64,000 bases of DNA from Pandoraea communis (lineage in GTDB: Bacteria; Pseudomonadota; Gammaproteobacteria; Burkholderiales; Burkholderiaceae), in the NCBI RefSeq assembly GCF_902459745.1, contig NZ_CABPSJ010000004.1, positions 62,001-126,000 on the forward strand, in the 5' to 3' direction. Shown here in pieces: positions 61,476 to 64,000 of this stretch. The stretch's first letter is position 1; each line of letters begins with the position of its first letter. Under the pieces are notes generated by a model that worked only from the letters and a program-made list of their open reading frames with translations, did no database searches and was not told where the DNA came from. Both the position numbers and the translations under genes were made by a program.

Positions 61476-62735
61476 TCAGTCGAGGAGCTTTTGCACGTCG
61501 GCGGCCATGGCCTTGAGCGCGTCCGCAGGCGTGGCGGAGCGGTCGAACACCGTCTGCGTGTGGTTGTCGATCACATCGGTGATCTTCAGGCCGTTTTCGC
61601 CCGGGAAGGCATACCAGCCGGTCAACAAGGGAATCTGCCTGACGGCGGTGTACTGATTGGGGTTCTGGTCGTAGTAGCCCTTCAGGCGGGCCGGGTCGTT
61701 GATGGGCAGGGTGTTGGCGGGGAAGTAGCCGGTGTTCTTCGTCATGATGGTGGCGCCTTCGGGCCCGGTGGCGAATTTAATGAACTCCCACGCGGCTTTC
61801 TGGCGTTCGGGATCACGCGTGAACATCATGGCGACGTTGCCGCCTGCGGGTACGCGGCCGTTCTGGGCGGGCACAGGGAACAGGCCGGTCGCCAGCTTGA
61901 AGCGGTTGCCGATCAGCTTTTCGATCTGACTCAGGCGCGATGTGGACGTGACCAGCACTGCCAGGCGGCCCGAGACGAACATCTGCGAAGCCTCCTTGTA
62001 GCTGATGTTGTCCATGGTGCCGCCCTGCGCCATGCGCCCCATCAGCGCCATCGCGCGCTGACCGGTGGCATCGTCGAACGCCACCTTCTTTTCCGACGCG
62101 TCCAGTATCTTGCCGCCCATCGAGTACACCAGCGATTGCCACAGCCAGTTGCCGGAGATGCGCCAGTCGAAGTACAGGCCGCTGGTGCCGGCAGTGGCTT
62201 TGCGCGATGCGTCCGACACGCGCAGGATGTCGTCCCAGGTCTTGGGCAACTGCGCCGCGGTCGTCCCGGCTTTGCCCAGCAAGTCCATGTTGTAGTAGAC
62301 GATGGGCGTGGACAGTGCGAACCCGATGCCGGCCTGCTTACCCTGGATCTGCCCGAGTGCCAGCAGGGAGGCGCTGTAGCCGCTTTGCTCCCAGTGCTTC
62401 TCCTGCCGGATGAAGGGCGTCAGATCGACGGCGATGCCGCGATCCACGAAGATGCGCTGCCGGTTCAATCCCTGGAACGAGACATCCGCCAACTGCTTGG
62501 TGACCGCGTGGCGCAGCGCCTGCTGGGCAGCCACTTCGTATTCAGGCGTGGGAGAGCGGAACTTGACCGTGTAGTCGGGGAACTTCTCGGAGAACTTCCG
62601 GGCGATGGCATGCTGCGTGTCGTTGAACAGCTCCGGGTACGGATAGTCCACGATCAGCTCGACCTTGGCGGCATGAGCCACGCTCAGCAGGGACAGCGCG
62701 CCGAGGATGGCGGCGGCGAATTTCAGTTTCATCAT
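61476..62735 (-). CDS. ABC transporter solute-binding protein (UgpB/MalE type)
   Basis: This 419-residue periplasmic binding protein has a signal peptide (1-22, ending VAHAA) and the UgpB-like mature domain (KVELIVDYPYPELFNDT... and GWYAFPGENGLKITDVID). ATG 62735 has AAGGAG upstream and starts MMKLKFAAAIL. It belongs with the two permease genes downstream in the transcript order. No ATP-binding subunit is inside the window. The ligand is probably glycerol 3-phosphate, a glycerophosphodiester or a sugar. Confidence 0.88.
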   Translation of the reverse strand: MMKLKFAAAILGALSLLSVAHAAKVELIVDYPYPELFNDTQHAIARKFSEKFPDYTVKFRSPTPEYEVAAQQALRHAVTKQLADVSFQGLNRQRIFVDRGIAVDLTPFIRQEKHWEQSGYSASLLALGQIQGKQAGIGFALSTPIVYYNMDLLGKAGTTAAQLPKTWDDILRVSDASRKATAGTSGLYFDWRISGNWLWQSLVYSMGGKILDASEKKVAFDDATGQRAMALMGRMAQGGTMDNISYKEASQMFVSGRLAVLVTSTSRLSQIEKLIGNRFKLATGLFPVPAQNGRVPAGGNVAMMFTRDPERQKAAWEFIKFATGPEGATIMTKNTGYFPANTLPINDPARLKGYYDQNPNQYTAVRQIPLLTGWYAFPGENGLKITDVIDNHTQTVFDRSATPADALKAMAADVQKLLD

Positions 62736-62743
62736 CAACTCCT

Positions 62744-63586
62744 TCAAGCTTTGACGCCCGCAAAAGTGACGCCTTCGATAAAGCGCTTTTGCGCGAACAG
62801 GAAAAACACAACCAGCGGAATCGTGATCATCACGGTGCCCGCCATCAGGGGGCCGTAGTCGCTGCCGGCATCCTCGTTGGCGAAGAACATGGCCCCCAGC
62901 GGCGGCGTGGCCAGGTCCTGGGTACTGATAACCAGCAGCGGCCAGAAATAGTCGTTCCAGTGCCACACGACCGAAAAGATGGAGAAGGCCACGACCGACG
63001 GCATGCACGCGGGCAGGACCACGCGCCACACCAGCTCGAACTCGCCCATGCCGTCGAGCCGCGCGGCGTGGATCAGGTCGTCGGGGACACCCTTGATGGC
63101 TTGACGGAACATGAAGATGCCGAAGGCTGATGCGACGAACGGAATGATCAGTGCCGCGCGGCTGTCCAGCAGCCCCAGGTGGTACAGGAAGACGTACAGC
63201 GGGATTGCCGTTGCCTGGAACGGCACCATCAACGACAGCATCACCAGCCCCCAGGCGAGGCGGCTGCCGCGAAAGCGCAGCTTGGCAAAGCAGTAGGCGG
63301 CGGGGAAAGCCAGCACGATTTGCGCGGCCAGTATGCCAAGGCACACCACCACGCCGTTGAACAGGTAGCGCAGCAGCGGCACGCGGGTGAGCGCGGCACG
63401 GTAGTTCTCCCAGGCGGCCCAGTCATGCGGCAATAGCCGCAAGCCGGCATCGAAAATCTCGCTGGCGGGCTTGAGCGAGATGGACACCATCCACACGAAG
63501 GGCAGCAGGTACAGCAGGGCCAGCGTCATCAGCAAGGCATGACGCACGCAGCGGCCTGCCAGCGAGGGGGCGAGAGGGGAGCGCAT
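62744..63586 (-). CDS. ABC transporter inner-membrane permease (UgpE/MalG type)
   Basis: This 280-residue permease has six predicted spans. The EAA motif region, FRQAIKGVPDDLIHAARLDGMGEFELVWRVVLP, contains the cytosolic loop that contacts the ATPase. Its ATG shares one base with the stop of the upstream permease gene (TGATG), so translation is coupled. It precedes the binding protein gene by eight bases. Confidence 0.88.
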   Translation of the reverse strand: MRSPLAPSLAGRCVRHALLMTLALLYLLPFVWMVSISLKPASEIFDAGLRLLPHDWAAWENYRAALTRVPLLRYLFNGVVVCLGILAAQIVLAFPAAYCFAKLRFRGSRLAWGLVMLSLMVPFQATAIPLYVFLYHLGLLDSRAALIIPFVASAFGIFMFRQAIKGVPDDLIHAARLDGMGEFELVWRVVLPACMPSVVAFSIFSVVWHWNDYFWPLLVISTQDLATPPLGAMFFANEDAGSDYGPLMAGTVMITIPLVVFFLFAQKRFIEGVTFAGVKA

Positions 63587-64000
63587 CAGTAGTGGGTCCT
63601 TTTTTCCATGCCCCTGTGCTGCACCAGGGTGAGCAGGAAGATGCAGGCCACGAAGACCACCGTCATGGCGGAGGCGTAGCCCATCCTGAAAAAGCCGAAG
63701 CCTTCGGCATAGATGCTGTGCAGCAGCACATCGGTGGCCTTGTTGGGGCCGCCCTGTGTGAGCACGTGCACGGTGTCGAACACTTGCAGCGCGCGAATGG
63801 CGCACACCGTGACGACGAACAGCATCGTTGGACCGAGCAGCGGCAGCAGCAGCCGGAACAGGCGGTCCACCGGATTCGACATGCCGTCGAGCAAGGCGGC
63901 GTGGCGCAGCTCCGGCGGAATGGCCTTGAGGCCTGCAAGGAACATCACCATGGCCAGGCCCGACATCTGCCAGATGCCGATCGCCGCCAGCGTGGGCAGC
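63586..64000 (-). CDS. ABC transporter permease (UgpA/MalF type), partial
   Basis: Only the C-terminal part of this permease lies in the window; the gene runs off the right edge. The visible residues (MSGLAMVMFLAGLKAIPPELRHAALLDGM...) include the EAA loop, AGLKAIPPELRHAALLDG, and two further spans. It pairs with the UgpE-type permease to form the channel. Confidence 0.85.
   Translation of the reverse strand, partial: LPTLAAIGIWQMSGLAMVMFLAGLKAIPPELRHAALLDGMSNPVDRLFRLLLPLLGPTMLFVVTVCAIRALQVFDTVHVLTQGGPNKATDVLLHSIYAEGFGFFRMGYASAMTVVFVACIFLLTLVQHRGMEKRTHY

Overview
The window looks like a chromosomal segment of a high-G+C betaproteobacterium of the Burkholderiaceae. Pandoraea or a close relative is my best guess, from gene order and protein style; no marker that proves the genus lies in the window. 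Almost all of it is densely packed core genome: fatty-acid synthesis entry (accB, accC), aromatic amino acids (aroQ, aroE), cell-envelope assembly and recycling (mpl, mtgA, lptD, lptE, bamE, lpxO, pgpA, amgK, murU), translation (leuS, prmA, ksgA, rsmE, dusB), central carbon (tkt, gap, maeB), nucleotides (pyrF, purH), cofactors (thiL, pdxA, ubiH-like) and regulation (fur, fis). I saw no rRNA or tRNA gene, CRISPR array, intact insertion sequence or prophage.

Layout. 1-1200: a sigma70-like promoter and an intrinsic terminator that together bracket an unannotated leader or small RNA, followed by a lysine/alanine-repeat histone H1-like gene. 1270-9340 (minus): slyB-like, pfkB-type kinase, tpx, DUF3426 zinc-ribbon protein, prmA, accC, accB, aroQ, tlpA-like and a conserved unknown. 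9455-17440 (plus): mpl, a YqiA-like esterase, an RNB exoribonuclease with an acidic tail, a TonB-like protein, lpxO, aroE, mtgA. 17530-25780: mscS, corA, pyrF, pncC, pgpA, thiL, maeB. 26071-27028: a secreted barnase-type RNase and its barstar inhibitor.

27190-29960 is the one clearly accessory stretch. It has gstA and a divergent LysR regulator sharing a palindromic operator candidate. Beside them is a second LysR gene broken by a 4-bp tandem duplication and cut off at its 3' end. A fragment resembling the C-terminus of a DUF3363 conjugative relaxase and an orphan 5' gene fragment flank this set. I read it as a decayed, rearranged remnant of an integrative or conjugative element.

30069-37034: yidB-like, rsmE, a VOC protein, a spermidine synthase-like protein, tkt, gap, fur. 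37201-45296 (plus): bamE, dapB, leuS, lptE, holA, proA, hutD/ves-like. 45635-53167 (minus): purH, fis, dusB, ubiH-like, pepP, murU, amgK. 53331-59017 (plus): lptD, surA, pdxA, ksgA. The window closes with a DMT exporter, a rubredoxin with a long N-terminal extension, and the 3' end of a ugp-like ABC uptake operon with a GpdQ-like phosphodiesterase.

The genes work together mainly in envelope biogenesis. LptD and LptE form the LPS export gate, SurA and BamE help fold outer-membrane proteins, and LpxO may modify lipid A. Mpl and AmgK/MurU give two separate peptidoglycan-recycling routes. No obviously new multi-gene system is present. The most novel items are the unannotated transcription unit at the left end and the scarred GST/LysR island.
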